A stretch of DNA of 64,000 nt from Vanessa cardui (GCF_905220365.1 NC_061140.1:11410501-11474500), one strand, 5' to 3'. Counted from the first letter of the stretch, positions 28,004 to 41,300 are shown. Translations and numbers: made by a program. Notes: generated by a model not told the origin, from the letters alone.

Positions 28004-30079
28004 TAATATTATAATGTTTGAAAAAACGAAAACCACGCTTTTACCAGACACACAGCCCACGTAGGGTTGTGTGTAAAACGTATTATTACCGATTCGAGTG
28101 GCGGCATACGGGCGGAGATCATTTAGGGCGATACTGATTTTATTACAATATTTCTGAACTACTTATCGAAAAAATATATCTAAATACCATTTTATCCTTG
28201 CGTGGGTTAGTTAATATATTGCGTATTTTATTGTAGTTACGCTACTGATATCATAGAACAATAAAACTTTGGATGCCTGTTACATCTCCATAAAAGAAAG
28301 AAAGGTTTTACAAGAGACAAATAATTGGTCTTATGTATAAAATCTCTATTAAAACTATTCTCTGTTTAAAACGTCTTTCACTAAATTATATAATATATAC
28401 ATATTTATATTATTTAAAAAGGCGTGCGACGTATGATCCTCTATTCATATAATAAAATTGGAGTGTCTGATTAAAATAATACCGCTTTTTTCTAAATGCA
28501 ATTGTCAAAACACATTTTTGACAATTTTTGCTTATCTGTTTGTTCCTGCTTTTCTCTGGATAGATAACTGATATAATAAGGAGTAGGATGCAACAATAAC
28601 TTTTTCGTTACATTCAAACGCGCCTAAGTTATGAAAACATGAACGCAAACATATTTGTTTATAAATAACGAAGAAATAAAACAATCAGAATAGAACGATT
28701 AATTGATCGAGATCACCCATAGCAGATATGTCAAATAAATGCTTTTGAATGATTATCTTTCAGTGAGTAACTTGAGGGAGCGTTTGACTTTCAGACTGCA
28801 GAAGCATCGCACACCCTAAGGTTCATGTTTATGTTATTATTACGCAAGTGTAAAAATAGACAATACAATCGTGTACATACGACTTTGAACACAAAGCGTT
28901 TTTTTTACAGACAAAATATAGTTTTTTTTTTTTTAATATTGAATGTCACACGATATGTCCTTATATACAGAACACTGACTATAATAGTAATAACTAATAC
29001 TTTATTATGAAACTTTATACTTACTTGTAATAACACACCTATATAATACATGTTATTAAGTCCACAATATGTAAATAGCTATTACCGATACGAATGAAAA
29101 GGGGATTTGTTTCGATTCCAGTCGCGAATAATATAATTATGTATATGTACATACATTACATCCGTCGGTACCGTAAGAAAGTAGAGGATTTTGTAGCTTA
29201 TCATGCAGAGAAACCAGACCACTTGCAGAGATTGAGGATAAGGACTATACAAAGTTGCCAGTCTTAAAATTCTGCTACAAAATAAAACACTATTTGAACA
29301 CCAAAAATTTTTTTCTTACTTAACTTTATTATGTTGTTAAAATTATACTTTATTTATATAATATTTCAAAATTTTAATCACTCTAAATCATTTGCAATGT
29401 ATATGTGTAAGAGACAACATATTGCTGAAAGTTTTTATTGTTATATCGTTAACACAATAGGGATTAGATATAGATTAACCCACTACACAACATCATGACT
29501 ACCCTTGACACAGTAAATTCTATAGATATATAATATTAATTTAATTCCATCTTATGTAAGTAAATGAAGGTCTTATCATATTCTATTTTTGTTATATTTT
29601 TTATCTGTGTCAACCTTGCACGGCGAAACATTAAAACGTTATACTATTTTGATGCCATAATTTCTCGTAATACGAACTCGATACAGCCTGACAATGTTTT
29701 ATTTATTATGGTGATATATTACGTATGTTGATGTAACCTCTGTCATAGGTTATAACGTTTTGTTATCAGCTACATCATTTGTTATCTGTTTTATTGTTGT
29801 CTTCTTTGTTTCGCAAATGATGTTAATAAGTTGACCATTTTGTCTTTGTTTTCTTATTCGTATAAATTAATCGGTGCGTGACGTTTCTTTTAAAATAAAT
29901 AACATTTTTGGAATCAATATCTTTCCAATGTTTTAGGTATCTCCATTTTGTTAGACTTGATATAACTCTGGAATAAAGAATTAAATCAAGTGACGTAGAG
30001 TGTGAATGTAGGTATTAAATGTTAATTTTTATGAGGTAAAAATAAAAAAATATATTTAATGGTATAATAATATTCATAA
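28004..30079. other. Gene-free AT-rich DNA between repeats and the Jun 3' region
   Basis: No ORF with coding character and no recognisable repeat. Confidence 0.4.
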
Positions 30080-30085
30080 TTTATT
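30080..30085 (-). terminator. Candidate polyadenylation signal for Jun
   Basis: AATAAA on the minus strand, the first exact one that I find downstream of the Jun stop codon. It would give a 3' UTR of about 1.5 kb. A shorter form using a variant signal is possible. Confidence 0.35.
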
Positions 30086-31605
30086 TTCTCTTCATTCAGT
30101 TTTATCATACAATACGTATTCAGTATAAAACAATATTTCTTTGTTAAATTCATAAAAATATATTATTTTAGTATAAACTGTTTTTATCTTTATAAACTTA
30201 CATATTATTGTTAACATTCTGAAGAATCATTTTGTATAAAAAATAATACAAAAAGGTTTCCTTGCCGTTACCAGCCCTCATAGGTACATACTTTCTCTGT
30301 CTATCAATACTTTATACAAATCTGACGGCAAGTTCCCCATATAGTCTATAACAATTCAACTTGTTAATTGATATAATATTACTTACAATAACCTATAAGA
30401 ATGGTACAGAACTTTCCACTGTAGCACATTTAATGGTAACAAAAACAATAAAAACATAAGTATAGGCTTCAGTTTACAAAGCGTAGGCACTCGAGATTGC
30501 TACTTGATCCTAATAATTAAACATTCTCACTAATAAATACATCGCACATTCAATCTCGCGGTAAACATTTTTCCGCTCACAAAACACGCTACCATTCTTC
30601 CATCACAATTTTTAATCGGACGGCCTCACGTTATAAGACCTTTAAAGAGCACCGGGTCAGTTCTGAGACGTTTACAAAACTGAGAAACATACCTCTCGCA
30701 TTCGCTTCAACTAGAACAAGGCACACTGTCTCGCACGCTATCAGTCTTTCACACAAGCTATGTGTAATCGTCGAGCATAACAAATCCGTCAGGCATCGAG
30801 GCGCCTTTATAATAATGAAAAAAGTTAACCTTGTGCAACAAAACGTGATTCGGAACGTCCGATTGCCGAACACATGGCCGCCATTCCGCGAGGGCGGCGC
30901 AGGCGGAATTTTAATTAACAGAACATCCGCTCTTGAGTCGTGACTTGTGATGCGACGTTGCCAGTTCAACTAATAATTACATCCCTTTCGCACTAAGGCC
31001 ACTAATTATATTTGGGCCCTATCGATATCCAACCCTTTACTTTCTTCCATTTATAAAATTATGCGATATCGCTCGCACGAAATTACTTCAATTATATACT
31101 TTTAATTCTTTTAAATCACTCGTATAAACGATTTAACGAATGAACAACGCAAAACCAAATATTGCGAGTCGAGTACGGCAACATCGCTGGAACGGGAAAT
31201 TTATCGTAGAGCTGGCAACGTCGCCTCAGCCTCGGTCAGTCTGCAGTCGAATGACGTTGCACGATTATCCTTTCTAGTTTCTACACTATTCTAAATGAGA
31301 CAACGCAATACTGATACAAGGAAAATCATAACTGCGACTTACAATGTTAGCTAATCTTGGGACTCGCTCTAAGTACATTCTTCCCATAGGGTAAACTGAA
31401 CGTTTCACTCGACCCGAAGTTCTGCTATCACTTGCGACATCTCTCAACAAACTTAACACAGCATCCTCATTATAGCTTCACCTTACACACTAAAGATAAC
31501 TATATATTACACGATAAAATTAAGATCACAAATCGCTTTGTATGCTGCGTCCGAGCGGGCGCGACTAGCATGGAATGTGGGGGAGCGGCGGTAGCGGCAG
31601 CGCGA
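30086..31605 (-). other. Probable Jun 3' UTR and downstream region
   Basis: The sequence is noticeably less AT-rich than the flanks, especially 30590-31270. It contains an exact DRE motif (tatcgata, 31020-31027) and a TCAGT initiator-like motif at 31236-31240. The 112-codon minus-strand ORF at 30631-30969 has no recognisable similarity. I treat this as UTR or regulatory DNA rather than a separate gene. Confidence 0.35.
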
Positions 31606-32328
31606 TCAGAAGTGCGTGTCGATGTGGCAGCCGCCGTTCGCATGCTCCAGCACCTGCTGCTTCAGCCGCGAGACGTGGTCTTTTAGCTTGACTACCATTT
31701 GCGCCAGGTCCGCGTTCTCGCCCTTCAGCAATTTCACCTTCTCCTCCAACTTTGAAATGCGTTCCAGTTTACGTCGCCGGCATTTGGACGCTGCTACTCT
31801 ATTCCTCTGTCTTTTCCTTTCTAGTTTTATCCTCTCTTGTGTGTCCATGTCGATGGGCGACAGGGGGGGCGAGCTGGAGGCACTTGGAACGGTTTGTGGC
31901 TCGTCTTTGACGACGGGGGTAGGATACCGGTCGAGAGGCCGGTCGAGGTCCGCGTAAACTCTTCTTCCGTGCGGCGCGGGTTCGCTGTGGTGCAGCTTGT
32001 CCAGCGCCTCGACGAATGGTCTCGCGTACATCTCTTGCTCTTCCGTAGGCATCGCGGGGGGGAACATCACCTGTCCGCCCGGTGTCGGTGTAGCCGTTGT
32101 GATCATACCGTTCTGCATTATAAGCTTTTCTAGCTCCGGTGACCCCAGTTTTAGCAGCTGCAGGTCGGGTGAGGAGAGCACGGGTGCACCTCCACGGGCC
32201 CTCTTCCCGCCTCTCCCGAAATCCAAGTCCAATGTTAAAGACCGTTTTAAATTATCCACGGGGCCACTCAGGGGATACTGTTCGTCATAAAATGTAGTCT
32301 CCATCCCGTGGCCGGATTGCCGAACCAT
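31606..32328 (-). CDS. Jra: Jun-related antigen, AP-1 bZIP transcription factor
   Basis: This intronless 240-residue protein is the insect c-Jun orthologue. It acts in the nucleus, dimerising with Fos/Kayak to form AP-1 and bind TGACTCA sites downstream of JNK signalling. The N-terminus carries METTFYDE (residues 9-16), as in c-Jun. The transactivation segment SPDLQLLKLGSPELEKL (53-69) contains Ser53-Pro and Ser63-Pro, matching the JNK-phosphorylated serines. The basic DNA-binding region (about 166-190) includes NRVAASKCRRRK, with Asn176, Ala179/180, Cys183 and Arg184. The leucine zipper follows at about 193-229, and the tail HANGGC echoes vertebrate Jun. An in-frame TAA two codons upstream fixes the start at 32328. 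Somewhat shorter than Drosophila Jra. Lack of introns is also a known property of Jun genes. Confidence 0.96.
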   Translation of the reverse strand: MVRQSGHGMETTFYDEQYPLSGPVDNLKRSLTLDLDFGRGGKRARGGAPVLSSPDLQLLKLGSPELEKLIMQNGMITTATPTPGGQVMFPPAMPTEEQEMYARPFVEALDKLHHSEPAPHGRRVYADLDRPLDRYPTPVVKDEPQTVPSASSSPPLSPIDMDTQERIKLERKRQRNRVAASKCRRRKLERISKLEEKVKLLKGENADLAQMVVKLKDHVSRLKQQVLEHANGGCHIDTHF

Positions 32329-32424
32329 GTGTTAGCACCGAACTCCTCGGTATCACTGAACTCACTTAACGAAGAAAACTTTCTCATACAACAACGTACA
32401 TCCACTACCGTCGACAGTCCACTT

Positions 32425-32565
32425 GTTTCTAAACATTGTTAAGAAACAACTACTGCTTTTATGCCATGACTCAGATAAGCTATTTTTAGCTGTAGCGTGA
32501 TAAACCCAGACGCTCATTGGACGAATATGACGTGATATTTCGCGTTACTCGTTCACCATTGGACA
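32425..32565 (-). promoter_or_regulatory. Jun promoter with TATA-like, AP-1, MEF2, CRE-like and CCAAT sites
   Basis: Moving upstream from the start codon on the minus strand there is a TATA-like CATAAAAG (32456-32463) and an AP-1 site TGA(G/C)TCA (32467-32473). Next come a MEF2 consensus, ctatttttag (32480-32489), CCAAT (ATTGG at 32516-32520), CRE-like tgacgtga (32528-32535), and a second CCAAT (32558-32562). Vertebrate c-jun promoters also combine TRE/CRE-like, MEF2/RSRF and CCAAT sites. The motifs are seen; their function is inferred. Confidence 0.55.
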
Positions 32566-35330
32566 ATGTGATTGTAACGAAGCGCGAGGCCACAGCGGGC
32601 TGTTTACGACTTCGTGCTATTACCGAGAATCGAGTGCCCTATGTCCATTATACTAACGATAACACAAGTTAATAACTCCCGTATACTTAACTAAACTACA
32701 CTTAATATTATGTATGTACCATAAAAAAATGAGTCCTATCAAATGCTAATCGAATTAATAATAATGTATTTATGCCAGTGGTATTTAAATAGACAAGACT
32801 TAGATATAAACTTTTTGTAAACAGACAAAAGGCGGAGCAACAGCAGTCCAAAATTTTCGACTTATAGTACTAACTGTACTTAACAACCAAAATAATCATT
32901 TTCAAAAAACAAAATATTTTCATTATTTTGACCCCAAGAAGAATCGTTAAAAGGAAACACACCTTTAAATTCCATAAATAAAAATACGACTAGTGAATGT
33001 CTTTTCGTTAATAATTATAATTACTTAATTCATTATCAATAATTAATAACAGAATGAAATGCATAAAGGGCTTAGATTTTTCTGGTAAAAAAAAACAATG
33101 GAAACAGTTTTAAGGGGCGAAGTGGAGGCGGGGTAACCGCGCCTAAACAGCGCCACAAGAAAATATATGCTTGAAGTGCGCGGCCGGGGGGGTTACGGCG
33201 TTTATGTAAGAGTAAGAGAGATAACGATATAAAGCGCATTCACTCTGGTACAGATAAAGTTTGAAGGAAAATAATTATTATCCCAATATTTCTCTTTATA
33301 AAATTTAGTGGGATATTTCAAATTATATTTAGAATTAATTTCGAAGAAAAGGTAAATCATGATTACAATAATAATGGTTTTGAAAGTACAATACGACAAA
33401 AAACAATTTTCAATCAAAAAACTTTTATCTAGCCTCTATATCACTTTAGAATTAAAACATGATAACTGATAAGATTATTTTCACGTTTTATTTAATAGAT
33501 AAATGTTAAATAATATCATAACGTAACTGAGTATAAAAATATTTTGAATCACGAGACTGAAACAGATTTTAAATACATAGCTGTAAATAAATAACCGATT
33601 TGATCATGAAAATCGTACAGTAGTGACATCTCTTTCGGAATTACAAGAACTTTCAGTATTACTACCTACCGCTAGATGTCTTATTTATCTTTGATTAAAA
33701 GGCCAAAACAAAACAATTGATAGCGTCTTTTCTTCTCTTTCTCTCTCTTCTTATCAATAAAGCAAATTATGCGACTCTACGCATATTTTCAATAAACATA
33801 GTTATGGCAGAATTTTGCTCGGAAAATTAATTTTGATTAACAATAATACGCAAGTTAATAGTATAGATTGATTATTTATATATTTTTAAATTTTTGTAGT
33901 ACGAAAAGGTGTAGTCGTTAACTCCTTATTCAAATTCTTGTTCTATTTTTCAATTTAAATATAACAATAAAAAAAAATCAATTAATTACTATTGCTTCTT
34001 TCACATATATGGCGATTAAAACACTTTTTGAAATTTTAAACAATTTGGTTTTATCAATGATATTATAATAAAATTTTAACAACATCATTGGGTTTTATTG
34101 AATATACCAGCCATCCATTCAGGTTTCATACCGATACAATAGATCGAAAAATGTACATGCAAAAAAGAAATATTGTTTGTTCCTAGTTGTCTAGTTAGAC
34201 AAAACGTTAAACGTGAACCGTTTTACTCGGCTTATGTTTTATTCATATAAACCACTCTCCTATTGAATCATTGTTTTTTAATCAAAACTGCTTTAAAATC
34301 CGTTATGAAATTTAAGAGACCTAAGCGTACAGACGGCGGGGAGTTAGAACTTTGTTTTATACTGTGTACTGTGTAGATTGTAAAATGAAAACTGAAAATT
34401 GAATTTAAAGCGACAATATAAACACTACGTAATCACTGTTTTACTGTATAAATTTCTACGAATGCATGTAAATTATTTGTAATTATTTTCGGCGAAGACG
34501 GAATTATTTGTGTAGTGTTATTAGCGGACGGAAGGAGATCAAAAATTTACATATTTCATCACAAACACTCCTTGATTAATATATCTTTATTTATAATATA
34601 ACACAATTCCATTTAACTACTTATTCTACACTAATTTTAACAACTTTGTGTAAATTTTAAATACACTTCACTTTTTTAACGCGATTTTTTTGCAAATTTC
34701 TAACGAATTCCACAGACCATTAAAGATGTCGACCCAATTCAATGTCGAAGTTGCTGATTTGATTTCACTTCTTCAGCCTCCTTTAATTGGATTTTAACAC
34801 AGTAAAATTAATTTGCATGAACTACATTGCACATCGCTTCTATTAAGAAATAAATTTATTTTTAGAATTATTAGTTATGATAATTAGTCACGTCCAAGTA
34901 GAGAAAATACATAAGCGAGATTATTTGACAAAACCTCTACAAATATGACATCCTAAGAAAATGTATTGTTTTCTCAAAACTATAGATAATCTACCTATTA
35001 TCTATTTGAGCGCAATTCGAGGAAAACTTAAAGTGAAATTTGAATACAATGTTTTAAGAATAGGATTATGCATTAATCTATCCTGACGTAAAACGATTGG
35101 CCTTTGACACTTACTGAAGTGCCTGCGTTTTAATTATGTAATAATACGTTTCTTATTTATACAAAAAAAATTACTTTGTTAAACCTAACGAATACATTTT
35201 AACTAATAATAATTAAGATAAGCAAAAAAATAAACTTATCAGTGAAAACATATACAAAAATGACAGTTTGACTGCATTACTTATCAGACGCACGAAACGG
35301 GAGTATATAAAAGTAATACGCATAATTGTA
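32566..35330. other. Intergenic region between Jun and PPWD1
   Basis: Holds a GC-rich patch at about 33108-33200 (cggggtaaccgcgcc, cgcggccgggggggt), possibly a distal Jun enhancer, and a partial Helitron at 34240-34378. The rest is AT-rich, and I see no gene. Confidence 0.4.
34240..34378 (-). mobile_element. Partial Lep1-like Helitron
   Basis: Retains the 5' half of the family as seen on the plus strand: accactctcctattgaatc, ctttaaaatccgttatg, and aactttgttttatactgtgt. The CTAG half is lost. Confidence 0.45.
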
Positions 35331-35337
35331 CAAAATA

Positions 35338-35343
35338 TTTATT
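35338..35343 (-). terminator. PPWD1 polyadenylation signal
   Basis: AATAAA on the minus strand, about 45 nt past the PPWD1 stop codon (35388), a plausible position for a short 3' UTR. Confidence 0.6.
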
Positions 35344-35387
35344 GCTTATCATTATCATTTACATTAAATTCGTAAAAGTATTTATAG

Positions 35388-38300
35388 TTATTTGACGGTG
35401 ACGGAGATGACTCGTATATCGTCGTATGGTTTGTCTGTCTTGGGGTTGGTTTTGGCGCTGCCGATGTTCTGAACCACCTCCATGCCGCGTACCACTCGAC
35501 CGAACACCGTGTGCTTATTATCCAGCCATGGCTAAAAGAAAAAAAAAGTTATCAGTTATTTTTGTGCTATATATGCTTACTATATGAATATAATATGACA
35601 AACGAATTATTTTATAATATAATATAAAAGCGACCCAATATTTTTAATTTTTTCAATTTATATGTATATTTCTAAAGTAAATATTATAGAGTATAGTTTT
35701 CAAGTGATGTAATAATTTGTGTGATAAAATATGTTATTATGTAGATAGATAACAATTAAATTTAATTTTTTATAGACTGACTGTATACTGCTGTATTTTT
35801 ATTCAAATTATCAAATTTTACTTAACCTATGTGCCAGTTATATATATATTTTATGTATTATTTAATGTTGTCTTAAATTTTCGCGATTATTACACATTGA
35901 AATAAAACTAGTTTAAACGGATTTTAATCGCGTATACTAATTATTTTTATTTTTACGGGTAGTCTACCCGTGACCACGAACGCTGTAAAGTGCTCGAAAC
36001 GTCGGGATGTTAAAAATAATTAATATATATACTGATAATAATCGCGTAGATTAAAATCCGTTTAAACTAGTTTTATTTCAATGTATTATTAATCGGATGT
36101 CTTACAGTGGGTGCGAGCGTGATGAAGAACTGGCTTCCGTTGGTGTTGGGTCCGGCGTTGGCCATGCTCACAGTGTACGGCCGGTCGTGCTTGAGCTGGG
36201 GGCGGAACTCGTCTGCGAACTCGCCCCCCCATATACTCTCACCGCCTGTACCCGTTCCTGAAACAAAACATAGTCACGTTGAAATAAAAAATTCGAAAAT
36301 ACAAAATTATTACTCAACAACAACAGCCAGTAAATTTCCCACTGCTGGGCTAAGCTTCCTCTCCTTTTGAGGAGATGGTTTGGAACATATTCCACCACAC
36401 TGTTCCAAAGCAGGTTGCTGGAATACACATATGGCAGAATTTCTATGAACACATGCAGCTTTCCTCACTATATTTCCCTTAACCACCGAGCACGAGATGA
36501 ATTATAAACACATATTTAAGCAGATGAATATTCAGTGGAGCTCGCCTGGGTTTTAAAAGTCAAAAGTCAAAAATCTATTCAATATGGAAGTGTTTCACTT
36601 GCTTATTGATTGTCAAAAATCTACTAACGGTTCAAAAAACCACAATCATCGGTTAATCATCATATCAGATCGGCTTACATAGTATAAACTAATAATTTTT
36701 GAAAAATATAACTTTTTTAGTTACTGTTTATAAAATAGTAAAAAAATATTATGTTTAGTTTATATACATTATATACCTGTGGGATCTCCCGTCTGTACCA
36801 TGAAGCCCTTGATGACTCGATGAAATATGTGTCCGTTGAAGTAGCCGTTGCGAGCGTGACCGCAGAAGTTCTCCACAGTACGGGGCACGTCCTTGCCGAA
36901 GAGGCGGATGTGGATGTCTCCCAGGGACGTGTGGAGGATGGCCTGCTCGTATAGACGCTGGACCCCTAATAATATATAATAAAAAGTTTATATATACAAT
37001 ATTTATTTTTTCATTATTTAAAGTTAAAATTATAATTTGACGACCTCCATGGTCGAGTGGTGTGTACACCGGTTTTCATGGGTACGCCACTCCGAGGTCC
37101 CGGGTTCGATTCTCGGCCGAGTCGATGTAGATTACCATTAGTTTTCTATGTTGTCTTGGGTCTGGGTGTTTGTGGTACTTCTGATTTCCATAACACAAGT
37201 GCTTTAGCTACTTACATTAGGATCAGAGTAATGTATGTGATGTTGTCTCATATTTATTATTATTTATTAATTAAATATATAGCTATGCGAGTTACTCCTT
37301 GTTCTCGCTGGAGGCTTTTCGAAACGGTGATAGTGTAAATATTGATCATGCTAAAATATTTTATTGTGAAGTTCACTTGAATTAAATACATTTGAATTGA
37401 TTTGAATTACTTAATGTGTGTACTAGTAAAAAGTATACTATAATAATTGTTAAAGCCAATTAAGGCAAATGTGTAGACGATAGATTTAAACATGAATTAA
37501 TCATAGAATAAGAAATTTCAAAGACCAAACAATATTTGATAATTATTAAATATAATATTAAATAATTAATAAATATTGTTTTGATCTTAGATTATAATCT
37601 ATGTAATGATTGTGGCAACACCCACACATTACATACTGATATAAACAAACAACAATATTGTATTGATGTTTTCTAGTTTTTATGAATTGGGTGTGTGATC
37701 TAGTGTAACTATAGACACAAGAAACATATTTTTAGTTGGCCACTAACAATCGAATGACTGGGTCATTCGCTTACATATTTTATATAAAAATAAAATCAAT
37801 ATTGCACAACATGACGTAGCAACTATTAGGAAATGTAGTGCGACCTTGACGAAACTAAATGACGTCACAGACCAAATTGAGGCCAGAATTGTCAGTTGCA
37901 CCAAACATTTAAAAATAAAAAAGAATACTTTTTTTATTTAAATAGATTAAATATTAGCATAATCAACATCATTAATATTCTTCAGTATGTATCGTGTATT
38001 CAACTTGTGTTTTAACCAACCTTGGCCTTCAGTCGCAGATATAATGTCCTCCTTCGACGGTTTCTCGTTAAAGATGTCTCGGTCCGCATCGGGGCTCTTG
38101 ACGTCGTCGGGACTCCGCCTCGAGAACATGTAGAATCGGTTCTTCTTGTACGCCGTACAGAACAACGTCGGGTCCGTTTTAACGTTCAACAGAGCGGGGT
38201 TTTCCGAACCCTCCATCTCGAGAGTGGTCGCCACTTTTGATTGGTTCGTCCGACCCTGAAATATGAAAATACATACAAAATACATTACAAAAAACGTTAT

Positions 38301-41300
38301 ATTCAAATCATAATACTGTATGTGTATTGTAAACTAACTGAACCTACAACTTTATTATCATCTCCATGTTATCCTTTTGAGAAGTGAATTTAAAAATAGA
38401 CAGTTTCATCCCCGGAACCCTAGTTATCTATCTACCAAACCGTATCTAAATCGGTTCAGCGGATTAAACGTATATAGGTAACAGATAGATTTATAGTACG
38501 ACACAACTGAGATGTATCATCGGCAAAATTCGTAAAACCGATCACATCCGAATTGAGTACGCTATCCCAAATTATCAATATTTATTTCTCATGTGAATAT
38601 GATCTTTGCACAAACGTAATAACTTGTAATATCATATGACCTTATATATTCGTCAATTTGACACGTCGATTTACATGCACTTCCTTTTCTTGACGCGCGA
38701 AACTATAGCGACGAATAGCTTCGAATGGCGCGATAGGGAGCTATTTCTATTGCGTAAATCGGCAGTAATCGGTTTTATTTTCATTCCATTGCATTTTCCG
38801 ATGCTACATCTAATTTGTGTCATACTATAAGTTCACACTAATAATATTGAATAGCACGGGGGGCGGGGGGGGGGTCACCTGGAAGAGCGCGAGTCGCAGC
38901 GGTCGCAGGTTCTCGGGGCGGCCGAGCGTGGCCACGCAGCGGTTGGTCGCGAGGTTGGCGAGCCGCACGCCCAGCATGGTCGCGTAGGCAACGAAGTGCC
39001 CGCTCGCGTCGAACACCACGTTGGCCAGCGACGCCGCCTCCGACTTCTCAAGCTCGCGCTCCGCCGCCATCCTGCGCCGGGACACACATCAACGTGGATA
39101 CACCGTCCAGCCAGGGCAACTACCCTTGTATTCAACAACAACAACAACAACAACAGCCTGTAAATTCCCACTGCTGGGCTAAAGGCCTCCTCTCCCTTTG
39201 AGGAGATGGTTTGGAACATATTGCACCACGCTGTTCCAATGCGGGTTGGTGGAATACACATGTGGAAGAATTTCTATGAAATTTGTCACATGCAGGTTTC
39301 CTCACGATGTTTTCCTTCACCGCTGAGCACGAGATGAATTATAAAGACAAATTAAGCACATGAATCAGCGGTGCTCGCCTGGGTTTGAACCCGCAATCAT
39401 CGGTTAAGATGCACGCGTTCTAACCACTGGGCCATCTCTGCTCTTCCCTTGTATTCATGTCATTTTAAATATTATCTATTAATGTGAATTGTTGTGTGAA
39501 TTTATTATTCTTAATTTACTATATTATTTACTGCATTACTTAATTTTTAATTAGTCAATGTCAATATATGTCTATCTATTTATAAAGTTCGATTTAATTT
39601 AATTTAAATTAGCTTTGAAGATTGTTAAATTTAAAATTTTAATAATTATTATTTGCATCTATACTGTAACTGTAAAAATTGTATGAATTATTTAACATAG
39701 GAAACAATTTAGGTTTAAGTAATAGTTTTTGTGTTAAAATTTTTATGTATTCAATAGTAACTGTATGTTTCCAAAATAAATAAAATAAAATAAAATAAAA
39801 TTTAGACTAGAGTTAACAATTATTATGTAATATATATTTTTAGAACCAGAAGTAGGAAGTAGCTTAACCTCTAAAACAATTATCTTTAATTTGTAATAAC
39901 AATCAATCTACCACAATAGAAAAACATTTAGTCTACAACACAAATAACCATCAATAATCACATTACACCGTAATAATTATCATTGCAATTCTTAATGTGT
40001 CAACTACGAATCTCCCGCCTTTTTTTTTTTTAAAGGAAGTTGTGTGACTTGACGCTGATGTTGCTTGTTTATTCCAACAATATATATATATAGATGCACT
40101 CAATTAATAATAATACTATTTAATATTATTTTTGAAGTTGCTAATACAAAAATTAAATATAAATATTAGTGAAAAAATTTACTGATAGTAAATATAATTG
40201 TTCAAATTAAATTCGTTCCTGATAGTATATGGGTAGTATGTTCGGTAACCCAAATAGTAAAATTAATTATATTACTGTACCTTCTGCCGAACTCCATATT
40301 CGGGAGCTGCTGTGTCTGATGCTGTAATTCCTGGAAGCGCTGCAACGTCTCATCTATAACCTTGTGCAATTTTCCCGTCAGGAAATGGAACACGCGAACC
40401 TGAAATTAAACCATTAAATATAATTTCTATGTATATTATAGAAAGTCAACGAATTATTAACTAAACAGATATAAAAAACCTGCAGACTTTATTTTTTTTC
40501 TTTGAATGCATTAAACTTTGGAGCTACATTTGGACAGTCTTATGATTTATTATGGAAGGGAATGGACCTGGAACCTTTAACACAGATAAAACAGAATAAG
40601 TAGTTAAAGTAGGATTTTATCATATATTACTCATTGCCCTTAACTTTTTATGTGTTCAATAAAAATATTAAAAAAATATATATGGACGAAGTAAATTATA
40701 GTATATGTGATACAATCATTATTGATTCTCTAACTTAATATGTACTTATCATAGTTATACCATAGTTTTTTTGTATTACCAAACTAAAAACTACTTAATC
40801 TAAAAATCAATATACATACAATGAAAAAGGTTTTAGTTCATTATAATTTTTTTTAGTTACAGTTTATATAAATGACAAATATTTTTTGACTTCACCTTAC
40901 TTGTATTATATGTATATAAAATTTTTAAACTGTTATTTTACCACTCAAACCAACCTTTCTATCTAAACTTATTGACGCCATTTTCTTTCCATCAGGTGAA
41001 AAATCAAGTGAAGTTGGGTAAGTTTTACTCTTCACAAAGTCAAACAGATCTGTATCCAATTTAGAAGTGAATTTAACATTCCTCGGAAACTCAAATTCAT
41101 GTTTGGGTCCTGTCCAGTACTCTATAATACCAGCTTTGTCGACAGACACGGCCACTTCAAATACTGGATTGTATTTTATTGTTGCAACTTCACTTTGATG
41201 TGATTCAAATGTGTGTAGTGGAGTACCAGAAACTTGTTGTCCATCAAAGATGTGTATTTTTTTACTGTTCTTCTCTGACCTATAAATGAATAAAAAATTT

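Noticed and set aside
30631..30969. 112-codon minus-strand ORF downstream of Jun
   Set aside because: No recognisable motif, and it lies in the likely Jun 3' UTR. Length is compatible with chance in this less AT-rich patch.
31616..32290. Three plus-strand ORFs of 97-113 codons
   Set aside because: Antisense by-products of the GC-rich Jun coding exon.
37041..37115. Possible tRNA gene with A and B boxes
   Set aside because: No acceptor-stem pairing, and a long SINE body follows. Best explained as a tRNA-derived SINE.
38875..39320. ORFs of 128 and 62 codons running from the SINE into PPWD1 exon 7
   Set aside because: The frame does not match the PPWD1 frame and is formed by SINE sequence and GC-rich exon sequence.
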